Of a stretch of 64,000 nucleotides of DNA, positions 16,393 to 24,418 are shown piece by piece. The stretch's first letter is position 1; each line of letters opens with the position of its first letter. Made by a program: the position numbers and the translations under genes. The DNA is from Pseudovibrio denitrificans JCM 12308 (GTDB lineage Bacteria > Pseudomonadota > Alphaproteobacteria > Rhizobiales > Stappiaceae), in NCBI RefSeq assembly GCF_001310815.1, contig NZ_BAZK01000010.1, positions 62,001-126,000 on the forward strand, given 5' to 3'. The notes below the pieces were generated by a model. The model was not told the DNA's origin. It searched no databases and saw only the letters and a program-made list of their open reading frames with translations.

Positions 16393-16448
16393 TTCAATGG
16401 TTTTTAGAACAAAATAATTTCACAAATTAGGTAATTTTCGCAGCAATC

Positions 16449-17291
16449 TTACAGATCGCTGCGTACCTGCCAAAGTTCTGGAAACAACACAGTATCCAAC
16501 ATTTTTTTCAGGTATGGCGCTCCAGAGGTGCCCCCGGTGCCCATTTTGCTTCCAATAATGCGCTCTACGGTTGTGAGATGATTGAATCGCCATCGCCGAA
16601 AAAAGTCTTCAAAGTCGATTAGCTTCTCTGCGAGATCGTAGAAATGCCAATTATCGCGCGGATTGCGATATATTATTTCCCAAGCCTTCTGAACAGACGC
16701 ATCGGTTGTATAAGGTTTCGTAACGTCTCTTTTGAGCACTTCATCCGAGATTTCGAAGCCAGCACGCGCCAGAGCGCGCACCATCTGATCATAGATGCCA
16801 GGAGCCTCATAAATTTGATGAAGCCACTTTGAAACTTCAGGCATATGTTCATGCGGTTTCATCAGGGCTGGGTTCTTGTTTCCAACCACAAACTCGATCG
16901 CCCGATACTGATAGCTCTGGAAGCCAGATGATTTGCCAAGGCTGTCGCGGAAGGTGGTGTAGTCGCTCGGCGTCATGGTGCGCAGGATATCCCAAGCACC
17001 ATTTAGCTGAGAGAAGATCTTGTTTACGCGAGCCATAAGCTTAGAGACCTGAGCAAACTCATCCTGAGCCAGACAGTTACACGCCTCTGACATCTCCCGA
17101 ATTGCCAGTTTCATCCAGAGTTCAGCTGTCTGATGCTGAATGATAAACAGCAGCTCATCATGAGCATCTGTCAAAGGTGCTTGCGCTCCCAAAACATCTG
17201 ACAGGCGTAGGTAGTCACCATAGGACATGTTTTCTTTGAAAGAGAGCTCAGCCCCGTGATGCTCCATTTCGCGATTAATGCTCTCAACCAT
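16449..17291 (-). CDS. kynA: Tryptophan 2,3-dioxygenase
   Basis: A 280-aa heme dioxygenase, the usual bacterial length. It shows the substrate-pocket motif DELLFIIQHQTAELWMKL, the region YTTFRDSLGKSSGFQSYQYR, and the heme-binding and C-terminal motif RFNHLTTVERIIGSKMGTGG with the axial His. It opens the indole ring of L-tryptophan to N-formylkynurenine in the cytoplasm, the first step of the kynurenine pathway. Its start lies 3 bp after the kynureninase stop, so the two are co-transcribed. Arylformamidase, the step between them, is not in this window. Confidence 0.93.
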   Translation of the reverse strand: MVESINREMEHHGAELSFKENMSYGDYLRLSDVLGAQAPLTDAHDELLFIIQHQTAELWMKLAIREMSEACNCLAQDEFAQVSKLMARVNKIFSQLNGAWDILRTMTPSDYTTFRDSLGKSSGFQSYQYRAIEFVVGNKNPALMKPHEHMPEVSKWLHQIYEAPGIYDQMVRALARAGFEISDEVLKRDVTKPYTTDASVQKAWEIIYRNPRDNWHFYDLAEKLIDFEDFFRRWRFNHLTTVERIIGSKMGTGGTSGAPYLKKMLDTVLFPELWQVRSDL

Positions 17292-17293
17292 GC

Positions 17294-18526
17294 TTATGTA
17301 ACCTTGCTTTTCTGGTGGTACTCCGGCTTATCCCAGAGATCACCTGCAATAATTTCTTCCAAAATTTCAGCTGCTTTAAAGACGTCCGCAAAGGAGAGAT
17401 ACAGCGGTGCGAACCCAAAGCGAATGATGTTTGGTGCGCGGAAGTCTCCGATCACACCGCGATCAATAAGCGCTTGCATTACTGCATAACCCTGCTCGTG
17501 TCGGAAAGAGACCTGCGAACCGCGCTTCATCGGATCAGTCGGTGAGGCAAGCTCCAGGTTAGGACAACGGCGTTTAACCTCTGAGATAAACAGTTCACTC
17601 AGCTCAATGGACTTGGCCTGCAATGCTTCCAAATTGGTATGATCAAATACATCCAGAGAGGCATTCAATGCGGTCATGGCAAGCACTTGCGGTGTACCAA
17701 CCCGCATCTGATCTGTTTTTGCAGAGGGCGTGTAGCCCAGATCAAACGCGAAGGGGGCGTCATGGCCCATCCAACCTGTTAGCGGATTACCCGAAGTAGC
17801 CTGATGTTTTGGCGCGACATACACAAATGCTGGCGCACCGGGACCGCCATTCAAATACTTGTAGGAACACCCAACAGCGAAATCGACGTTAGCGTCCTTG
17901 AGATGAACGGGGAATGCACCTGCAGAATGGCACAGGTCCCACATCGCCAGTGCACCAACTGAATGCGCTTTTTCGGTGAGCACTTTCATGTCGTGCTTAC
18001 GGCCAGTTCTGTAGTCAACTTCCGTTAGCATCATAACTGCAACGGTTTCATCAAGAGCAGTCTCAACTTCTTCCGGCGCGACCAGCCTAAGCTCGATATC
18101 ACCGCCAGTCAGCTCTTTGAGACCCTGCGCCATATAAAGGTCTGTCGGGAAGTTGCCTGTGTCTGAGAGAATGACTTTTCTGCCCGGACGCAGCTTCATT
18201 GCTGTCGCGAGGACTTTGAAGACATTCAGGGATGTGCTGTCGGCACAAATCAGAGTGCCTTCTTCAGCGCCAACCAGTTTTGCAATCCGGTTGCCTACTC
18301 TGCTTGGCAGATCAATCCAGTTATGACAGTTCCAGCCTTTGATGAGGCTCTTGCCCCATTGCTCTTCAACCGCGTTGGTGAGAACTGAAGACACATTTTT
18401 GGGTAGAGCGCCCAGAGAATTGCCATCCAGATAGATAACCCCATCCGGAATTGAGAATAACTGCTGCAAATGAGCAAGTGGATCAGCTGAGTCTCTTTGC
18501 TCAATGCTTACTGCGTCCAGTTCCAC
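17294..18526 (-). CDS. kynU: Kynureninase
   Basis: A 410-aa PLP enzyme of the aminotransferase V fold. It shows YLDGNSLGALPKNV near the N-terminus, DLCHSAGAFPVHL, and the PLP lysine motif CSYKYLNGGPGAPAFVYV. It cleaves kynurenine (or 3-hydroxykynurenine) to anthranilate (or 3-hydroxyanthranilate) and alanine. It is first in the kynU-kynA operon. About 320 bp of A/T-rich sequence separate it from the divergent Nudix gene and must hold its promoter; I see no clear operator there. Confidence 0.93.
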   Translation of the reverse strand: MELDAVSIEQRDSADPLAHLQQLFSIPDGVIYLDGNSLGALPKNVSSVLTNAVEEQWGKSLIKGWNCHNWIDLPSRVGNRIAKLVGAEEGTLICADSTSLNVFKVLATAMKLRPGRKVILSDTGNFPTDLYMAQGLKELTGGDIELRLVAPEEVETALDETVAVMMLTEVDYRTGRKHDMKVLTEKAHSVGALAMWDLCHSAGAFPVHLKDANVDFAVGCSYKYLNGGPGAPAFVYVAPKHQATSGNPLTGWMGHDAPFAFDLGYTPSAKTDQMRVGTPQVLAMTALNASLDVFDHTNLEALQAKSIELSELFISEVKRRCPNLELASPTDPMKRGSQVSFRHEQGYAVMQALIDRGVIGDFRAPNIIRFGFAPLYLSFADVFKAAEILEEIIAGDLWDKPEYHQKSKVT

Positions 18527-18900
18527 TGTCAGGCCCCCTATTATCTTTTTGTGATCGTGCTCGGATTGGCATCAAATAGAAACCGAGCATCGATTCCATT
18601 TTTTAATATTTCAAGTTTAAAGTATTTTTAGCAACAGTCTCACCATGAAGTCTAGGTAAAAAGTATTATCTGGAAAAATCGGAACAAATATTCTAAATAC
18701 GCAAAAAAGGAAATAAATCTGGCTTGGCTGAGCCGATTTACAGCGATATCTTGCAATAGCGCTGAATTTTAGTAAGCAGTACAATTGATCATCAGGGGCA
18801 GATCCAACTTCTTAGCGTAACAAAAGAAAGATCCGCTCACGGCCAAAGACCTGTGTCAAACAAGAATGGAAAAGGCCGGATCACTGTAAGGAAGATACCC

Positions 18901-19359
18901 ATGAAGAGCGCCCTAAGAAAGACAGAGGCGCAAACCTGGCCAGAACCAAAACGCCAGTTTGCTGCGCTGCCTTTCAAAAAGAATAAAAAAGGTAAACTGC
19001 AAATTCTTCTGATTACTTCCCGCGAGACCAAGCGCTGGGTTCTCCCTAAAGGCTGGCCTATGAAGGACTTAAATGGTGGGGAAGCTGCTGAGCAGGAAGC
19101 TTTTGAAGAAGCAGGCATTCGGGGTGATCTTACCGAACAAGCTGCAGGTATCTACCATTATCCTAAGCTGCGCGTGACCAAAGAACCTATTCCATGCCGC
19201 GTAAAAGTATTTCCATTGGAAGTCACGGAAATGCTTGACGATTGGCCTGAAAAGGATGAACGCACACGGAAATGGTTCTCCGTGCGCGATGCTGTTCATG
19301 CTGTTGATGAGCCAGAATTGAAGGCATTGCTGGCCAACTGGTCTCCGGACGAAGACTAA
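18901..19359 (+). CDS. Nudix hydrolase
   Basis: A 152-aa Nudix-fold protein. The Nudix helix reads GGEAAEQEAFEEAGIRG, with the EExGI core; the usual Arg of REUXEEXGU is Gln here. The motif LPKGWPMK before it and the end DEPELKALLANW place it with the diphosphoinositol-polyphosphate-phosphohydrolase-like Nudix proteins common in alphaproteobacteria. They cleave nucleoside diphosphate-linked compounds using Mg2+. The ATG at 18901, with AGGA a few bases upstream, is preferred to an in-frame GTG at 18853. It is convergent with the ABC permease, 15 bp apart. The substrate is unknown. Confidence 0.8.
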   Translation: MKSALRKTEAQTWPEPKRQFAALPFKKNKKGKLQILLITSRETKRWVLPKGWPMKDLNGGEAAEQEAFEEAGIRGDLTEQAAGIYHYPKLRVTKEPIPCRVKVFPLEVTEMLDDWPEKDERTRKWFSVRDAVHAVDEPELKALLANWSPDED

Positions 19360-19374
19360 TTTTCGAGCTGTTTG

Positions 19375-20129
19375 TCAGATCCGCTCAGCTTTAAAGCGGC
19401 GCTCCAACCAACGTACTCCCTGAGAGACAATCAGGATCAGCACCAGATACTCCAGCACTAGGACTGTGTAGATCTCCAATGGTCTGTACTCTGTGACCAC
19501 GAGCTCATTTGCGCGTCTTGTCAGATCTTGAAGGCCAATAACGGACACGAGACTGGACATCTTCAGCATGTACACCAGCTGATTGCCCAATGGCGGCAGC
19601 ATGCGGCGGATGGCTTGCGGAAGGATGATGAAACGTAGGCGCTGGAAATAACTGAGGCCGAGGGAGTGACCAGCTTCGATCTGCCCTTTATCTACGGACT
19701 GAATGCCCGCTCTGAAAATCTCAGCCTGAAATGCACTGTCCGATAAAGCGAGCGCCAATACGCCAGCCCAGAAGACATTGATCGAGATGTTCGCAACAAC
19801 TGGTAGGCCATAATAGACCCAGAAGATCAGCACAAGGCTTGGCACTGAACGGACAACTTCAACGTAGGTTCGGTTGAAGCAAGGCCAAATTTGTTATCTG
19901 AAAGCCCCGGCAGCGCAACAAAGAGACCAACGAGCATAGAGATGGCAATTGCGGTAAGTGAAACACTGATTGTTTCTTGCAGCCCTGCAATCATGAAACC
20001 GAGATTGACCCTGCCCGTCTCCGTTTCCGGTGAGACCACATACCAGCCCCATTGATCTCCAGAACAGCCCGCCAAAACAACTGCCAATGCGGCGAGCACT
20101 GCTGCATTTCGGAATTTCAAGGTATCCAC
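19375..20129 (-). pseudogene. Polar amino acid ABC permease, broken by one missing base; lipobox-like N-terminus
   Basis: A HisM/GlnP-type permease. The N-terminal part starts with a signal-like stretch ending in LAGC, a lipobox, then GYYVVSP-like text (WGWYVVSP) and the first helix. Reading shifts by one base near 19879, at CTTGC|TTCAAC. It continues in the next frame as FNRTYVEVVRSVPSLVLIFW with the EAA loop (EAGHSLGLSYFQRLRFIILP) to the end at 19375. One restored base gives 251 aa, a usual length. It forms the membrane pore for uptake of amino acids or similar compounds. It is divergent from a matching binding protein gene (20374). No ATPase gene is nearby. Confidence 0.8.
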
Positions 20130-20373
20130 CTTCCAATGTATAAAGAGCTGCTGCCAGAAGCCAAAGATGCAAGCAGCTCATGTATCTGCCTCAACACAGA
20201 TAAATTGCCGGACACAAAACCTAGAGTGTCGTGCGCTCTTATACAAATCTTATAGGGACTTACCGCACACAATTAGTTGAAGTCATTTTTCTTACCAAAA
20301 CGGCATTGTAGTTGGCGCTAAAATGACTAGTTTTGCAGTGGGCCAGATTCCAACTGCGTTTCAAGGAACTCTC

Positions 20374-21156
20374 ATGAAGATGCTACGCTCATTTCTTACT
20401 TTACTTTTTGCCGTGGGCACGTTGTTCTCCGGCTCCGCATTTGCGCAATCCGCGCTCAATGAAATTCTCGACTCTGGTGAGCTGAAGGTTGGAACAACCG
20501 GCGACTGGAACCCAATGTCTGTCCGTGATCCTGCCAGCAATGGGTATAAGGGTTATGACATTGATATCATGAATGAGCTGGCCACCGATCTTGGCGTGAA
20601 GCTTACCTTTGTTCCAACTGATTGGAAAACGCTGGTGAACGGCATCGTAGCTGGCAAGTACAACCTGACTGGTTCCGCTTCCATCTCTCCAAGCCGCATG
20701 AAAGTGGCTGGTTATTCTGAGAGCTACATCTCCGTTGAGATTCTGCCATTTACGACCAGCAACAAAGTTGAACAGTTCAACAGCTGGGACAGCATCAACC
20801 AGAAAGACGTGACCGTCGCGACTACTCTGGGCACCACCTTTGAGAAGCTGAGCAAAGAATGGTTCCCGAATGCGACCATCAAGGTTGTTGAAGCCCCTGC
20901 TCGTGGATATCAGGAAGTGCTCTCTGGCCGTGCTGATGTGTTCATCACTTCCAACATTGAAGGTGCGACACTGAAAGCTAAATTCAAGCAGATCACCAAT
21001 GTGCCGGTTGCTGAGAGCAGAAACCCAACACCGATCGCAATGCTGATGCCACAGGATGATCAAGTCTGGATCAACTACATCAACAACTGGATCAAGATTA
21101 AGAAGATGAATGGCTTCCTTGATGCGACAGCCCAGAAATGGGGACTGGCGCAGTAA
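20374..21156 (+). CDS. Amino-acid-type ABC transporter substrate-binding protein
   Basis: A 260-aa periplasmic binding protein (SBP_bac_3 fold). A signal peptide spans residues 1-22 (MKMLRSFLTLLFAVGTLFSG, cleavage at AFA). The mature start, LNEILDSGELKVGTTGDWNP, is typical of polar amino acid or opine-type binding proteins and cyclohexadienyl-dehydratase-like relatives. AAGGAA 6 bp before the ATG at 20374 decides the start over an upstream codon at 20323. It is divergent from the permease gene and most likely its partner. The ligand is unknown. Confidence 0.83.
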   Translation: MKMLRSFLTLLFAVGTLFSGSAFAQSALNEILDSGELKVGTTGDWNPMSVRDPASNGYKGYDIDIMNELATDLGVKLTFVPTDWKTLVNGIVAGKYNLTGSASISPSRMKVAGYSESYISVEILPFTTSNKVEQFNSWDSINQKDVTVATTLGTTFEKLSKEWFPNATIKVVEAPARGYQEVLSGRADVFITSNIEGATLKAKFKQITNVPVAESRNPTPIAMLMPQDDQVWINYINNWIKIKKMNGFLDATAQKWGLAQ

Positions 21157-21174
21157 GAAGCTGCTCTTAAAAGC

Positions 21175-21208
21175 AAAAAAAAGGCGCTGCATTTGCGGCG
21201 CCTTTTCT
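21175..21208. terminator. Bidirectional terminator between the binding protein and GST genes
   Basis: Stem AAGGCGC (21181-21187) / GCGCCTT (21198-21204), flanked by A-rich and T-rich runs, between convergent genes. Confidence 0.85.
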
Positions 21209-21225
21209 TTTGGTTTCAGCATTCC

Positions 21226-21885
21226 CTATGCATCTACCTGAATGAACTTCGCCACCCAGTCCTGCATGGCTTTGCGATTGATATCAATCGAGGTGGCTGC
21301 ATGAGACAGAGACTGCATCGCCTGCCACCAACGCTGGCACTTGGGCTTCAATTTCAGCTCACCACCAAACAGAGACGCCAGCTGCTGTGCCTGAGAGAAG
21401 GTGGTTGCAAAAGCGCATTCTGCCAAAGTGACATGATGGCCAACGGCGTATGGCGCTGCCTCGATCATATCTTCCAGACGCTCGAACGCGGCGCTCATGT
21501 CTTCAATCAGTTGCTTATAGACCTCATCACCCGGGGATTTCCCGGCTTTGATCGGTGCGTAGAAAGCACGAACGGAAGGCTCAATACGAGTGTCGTGTAG
21601 CCCCATGAGCGCACGCACCTGCGCGCGTTCAACAGGGTGTTCAGGTAGCAAGGCTGGAGAAGGTGCGGTTTCTTCCAGATATTCAAGGATCGCATTTGAA
21701 TCTGACAGCGCTGCGCTTTCATCCTTCAGGCCCGGAATGGAGCCCGCCGGAACAATCTTTTTATATGCTGTTGATCCATACCCATCAGGCGGCGGCACTT
21801 CGGCGTAATCCAGTTCCTTCATGTCCAGCGCAATGCGAACTTTCGCGCAGAAGACGGATTCTGGATAGGCAAAAAACTGTATCAT
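21226..21885 (-). CDS. Glutathione S-transferase family protein
   Basis: A 219-aa protein. A thioredoxin-like N-terminal domain covers about residues 1-80, with the cis-Pro segment AGSIPGL and the glutathione-binding SDSNAILEYLEE. An all-helical C-terminal domain follows. It would be cytoplasmic and conjugate or reduce with glutathione. Ser/Cys at positions 10-13 (PESVFC) is the possible catalytic centre, as in beta or zeta-like GSTs. The substrate cannot be inferred from neighbours. Confidence 0.84.
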   Translation of the reverse strand: MIQFFAYPESVFCAKVRIALDMKELDYAEVPPPDGYGSTAYKKIVPAGSIPGLKDESAALSDSNAILEYLEETAPSPALLPEHPVERAQVRALMGLHDTRIEPSVRAFYAPIKAGKSPGDEVYKQLIEDMSAAFERLEDMIEAAPYAVGHHVTLAECAFATTFSQAQQLASLFGGELKLKPKCQRWWQAMQSLSHAATSIDINRKAMQDWVAKFIQVDA

Positions 21886-22106
21886 TGGATCACCAGATTG
21901 TGCTTAGCAACGGTGCTGCTTCACGCACATGCTTGGGAACACGCGGCAGACAAGAGCACCTCGGGAGGAGGACGCAATACAATTTGTGTTGCATTGCAAA
22001 CTTGGTATTTTTAGCAGTCTATGAATTGTTGCGCCACTTCAACCTTTGGGTACGCTGTATTTTGGGCAGCACTATGAGTGGCCACAGTCAGCCTTTGTCG
22101 CAAAGC

Positions 22107-22877
22107 TCAAAGTTGCTTGGCGCTATCTAAGTTCACCTTGAAGATCATGAGATCATCGCGGCGCTCGACTTCGCCTTCCAGAGAGATCAGCAGAGCAACC
22201 CAGTCTTCAACCTCAGAACTCAAAGGCTCACCGTTTTCATCTGCCAAAAGGAAAAACTCGCTTCCCAGCAGCGGTGTGGTGGTGACGAAGACCGGCGGGA
22301 TACCGCCTATGATACAGAGGTTAGCGCAGGCTTTGTGAGCTAAGCCCACGCCCGGACGCATAGCACCGTTGTAACACTTGCCATCACAGATCTCGCCTGT
22401 GAGCCGCCATTTGCCTAGGTGCTCAGCAGGTGCCGGAGTGAAGTTCGGCACCGGATTTTCAGCAGCACGCAAGGAGACCTTGCCACCAACCTGCAGCATA
22501 TCCAGATCACCACGTTTGAGCAGAATGCCGCCAGCATCGACAGGCTGACCATCCAGCGGCCCCGCAAGCTGCTGCATCCCCCGCTTGCCAACGCCTGAAA
22601 TCAGCATGGCATGCGGTTTATCGCGGCCATCCTCGCCGGCTGGAAGGCGTAGCAGCGGATAAGGTTTGGCATCTACATAACCCGTGAAGGTTTGATAACC
22701 CGCGCCCCAAGCAAAACGGGCATCGCCGGGATCAGGCACAGACGAGCCAATGCCCAGCGCGACGCCTGCAGCAGCGCCAACCAACACTGCTGAAATCAGG
22801 AACAGGAAGCCCTGAAGGCTCTTGGGTGGCTTTTTCGCCCAACCGATAAAGAAGGGATCAGGTTTCTTCTTGGCCAT
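22107..22877 (-). CDS. Membrane-anchored Cys-motif protein of the Rieske redox operon
   Basis: A 256-aa protein that I cannot name. Residues about 22-45 form one hydrophobic segment (FLFLISAVLVGAAAGVALGI); the rest should be periplasmic. A central region carries four cysteines in a regular pattern (EICDGKCYNGAMRPGVG, then HKACANLCIIGGIPPVFV: C-x3-C and C-x3-C about 20 residues apart), which suggests metal binding or disulfides. Its ATG overlaps the stop of the upstream Rieske gene by one base (TAATG), so they are translated together. It is last in a five-gene operon and probably a redox partner or maturation factor of the membrane Rieske protein. The role is inference. Confidence 0.6.
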   Translation of the reverse strand: MAKKKPDPFFIGWAKKPPKSLQGFLFLISAVLVGAAAGVALGIGSSVPDPGDARFAWGAGYQTFTGYVDAKPYPLLRLPAGEDGRDKPHAMLISGVGKRGMQQLAGPLDGQPVDAGGILLKRGDLDMLQVGGKVSLRAAENPVPNFTPAPAEHLGKWRLTGEICDGKCYNGAMRPGVGLAHKACANLCIIGGIPPVFVTTTPLLGSEFFLLADENGEPLSSEVEDWVALLISLEGEVERRDDLMIFKVNLDSAKQL

Positions 22878-23944
22878 TAGCTTCCCTCCGCAACCATCGG
22901 GGATACGACAGGTTCGACATATGTGCCCGGAGGCAGTGCCTCAATGTTCAGCCAGAGGCGTCCATTTTCCAGCTTGAGCCGATAGGTGGAGATCTTCTCC
23001 GTGAATGGAGGTGGCGATTTCCCATCTTCCAGACGATACTGATAGCCATGCCATGGGCATGTCACACAGCCATATACGATCTTGCCTTCTCCAAGAGGTC
23101 CATTCTGGTGGGCACAGACATTAGAGATTGCTGAGAGCTTCTTGCCGTTTCTGAAAATTGCCACACGCTCATCATCTGTGATTGAGATAATACGCGCCCG
23201 CTTGTCCGGCACATCCTTAGGATCACCGGCATCCATCCATTTGCCGGTATCATCGACGTCGTTTTGCTGCGTGTCTATGAGATGCTCGTTGCGAGCCGCG
23301 AGCAGATGAAGCGTTACAACCAAGGCAACAGACGCACCGACTGCAGTGGTCATGAATGGACCAGCAGCGCTTTGAAGTGCACCAAGAGCAACGTGAGCCA
23401 CGATCAACGCATATGCCAGATAGATGCCCATATGGAGGAACTTCCATAGGGTTGGCTTCAGGAAATGGAGCCAAAAATCATGGCTGGTGACGGCGAGGAT
23501 CGTCAGGATCAGAAGAGCAAAGACGCCGAGTATTTCAAAAGGAAATCCGAGGAAACGGTCAAAGCTTGTGTTGACCATGAAGACTGAAACATAGCGGTTG
23601 ATTGGTGAGAATGCATTGTACCAACCAAGAATGTTGTCGACATGGAAGTAAGCCAGAACACAGGTGATCACCCCCAGATGTCGGCGGTTATAGAGCAACG
23701 GTAGGAAGCGTTTATCCAACCGGGCCATTGGGCCGATGCATAGGATGAATGTGAGTAGGAAAAAGACACAAGTTCCAAAGGCCTGCGCTTTGTAAATGTC
23801 CCAATCAATCGGCCTTGTCACCGTTTGGAACATGGGCGCGACGTAAATGTAGATTCCCAGATAAGCCCCAACGGTTGCCAGTACGACAGCATCGTAGACA
23901 AACTTCGTTCGGTTCCAGATCACTGGCACATATTTAACACTCAC
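22877..23944 (-). CDS. Ferric-reductase-like membrane protein fused to a Rieske [2Fe-2S] domain
   Basis: A 355-aa protein. Residues about 15-215 contain five or six helices with His at 89, 101, 171 and 184, as in ferric-reductase-like (FRD/YedZ) b-heme membrane domains. Residues about 250-340 are a Rieske domain with C277-x-H279 and C296-x2-H299 (NVCAHQNGP, CVTCPWHG). The fusion should pass electrons between a membrane heme and a [2Fe-2S] cluster. The GTG start overlaps the stop of the tiny upstream gene (GTGA). It sits between two small membrane proteins and a Cys-rich anchored protein, in the operon led by a Rieske/glutamate-synthase-like enzyme. The electron donor and acceptor are unknown. 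Confidence 0.78.
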   Translation of the reverse strand: MSVKYVPVIWNRTKFVYDAVVLATVGAYLGIYIYVAPMFQTVTRPIDWDIYKAQAFGTCVFFLLTFILCIGPMARLDKRFLPLLYNRRHLGVITCVLAYFHVDNILGWYNAFSPINRYVSVFMVNTSFDRFLGFPFEILGVFALLILTILAVTSHDFWLHFLKPTLWKFLHMGIYLAYALIVAHVALGALQSAAGPFMTTAVGASVALVVTLHLLAARNEHLIDTQQNDVDDTGKWMDAGDPKDVPDKRARIISITDDERVAIFRNGKKLSAISNVCAHQNGPLGEGKIVYGCVTCPWHGYQYRLEDGKSPPPFTEKISTYRLKLENGRLWLNIEALPPGTYVEPVVSPMVAEGS

Positions 23945-24108
23945 TGGTTTGCCTCCAGAACCGATTTAGCAGCAGCATCAAGGGGAACGGGTGGTTCTTC
24001 GTGCGTTCCGGTGGGGCGCATCAAAAGCGCGAGCCCAAGAATGATTGGAATGAGAAAGGCCAGAACGAACCATATAGTTCGGTGGGCTTTGCGGTAGGCG
24101 CGTTGCAT
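23941..24108 (-). CDS. Tiny single-helix membrane protein
   Basis: A 55-aa open frame starting MQRAYRKAHRTIWFVLAFLI. It has a basic N-terminus, one membrane helix at about residues 12-30 and a Pro/Glu-rich tail, so it is probably inserted with the N-terminus in the cytoplasm. Its ATG overlaps the stop of the preceding gene by one base (TAATG), and its TGA overlaps the GTG of the following Rieske gene. Both overlaps support real, coupled translation. I do not recognise a family; a small subunit of the membrane redox complex is plausible. Confidence 0.6.
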   Translation of the reverse strand: MQRAYRKAHRTIWFVLAFLIPIILGLALLMRPTGTHEEPPVPLDAAAKSVLEANQ

Positions 24109-24377
24109 TACTTTTTGCCCTCCTGCTCTTTGTGCAGTTCGGCTTCTTCCTTATCCAGCAGGATCTTCTCACCTGAGCGTTCCAGGGCGACCCAGCGAAC
24201 AATGACGATTGGCCAGAGCAGGATAAGACCTGGAATAATTTGCAGACGGAACAGAAAGGCTCCACGTGCCGCAAGCTCGATACGTCCTAGCCCGATGGTT
24301 ATGAAAGCGAGGGCCACGATCAGACCAATCACGCAGTAAATTTGTGCAATCAGAATAATACTTTCAGCAACAACCAT
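24108..24377 (-). CDS. Small two-helix membrane protein
   Basis: An 89-aa protein. Two hydrophobic segments lie at about residues 4-28 (SIILIAQIYCVIGLIVALAF) and 42-62 (FRLQIIPGLILLWPIVIV). A charged C-terminal tail ends in KEQEGKK. It is second in the operon, 41 bp after the Rieske/glutamate-synthase-like gene, and overlaps the next tiny gene by one base. It resembles small subunits of membrane redox complexes in size and layout. No family is recognised with certainty. Confidence 0.6.
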   Translation of the reverse strand: MVVAESIILIAQIYCVIGLIVALAFITIGLGRIELAARGAFLFRLQIIPGLILLWPIVIVRWVALERSGEKILLDKEEAELHKEQEGKK

Positions 24378-24418
24378 ATCTGCAACCTACTGATCTTGTT
24401 CTGCGATTAACGTCTCTC

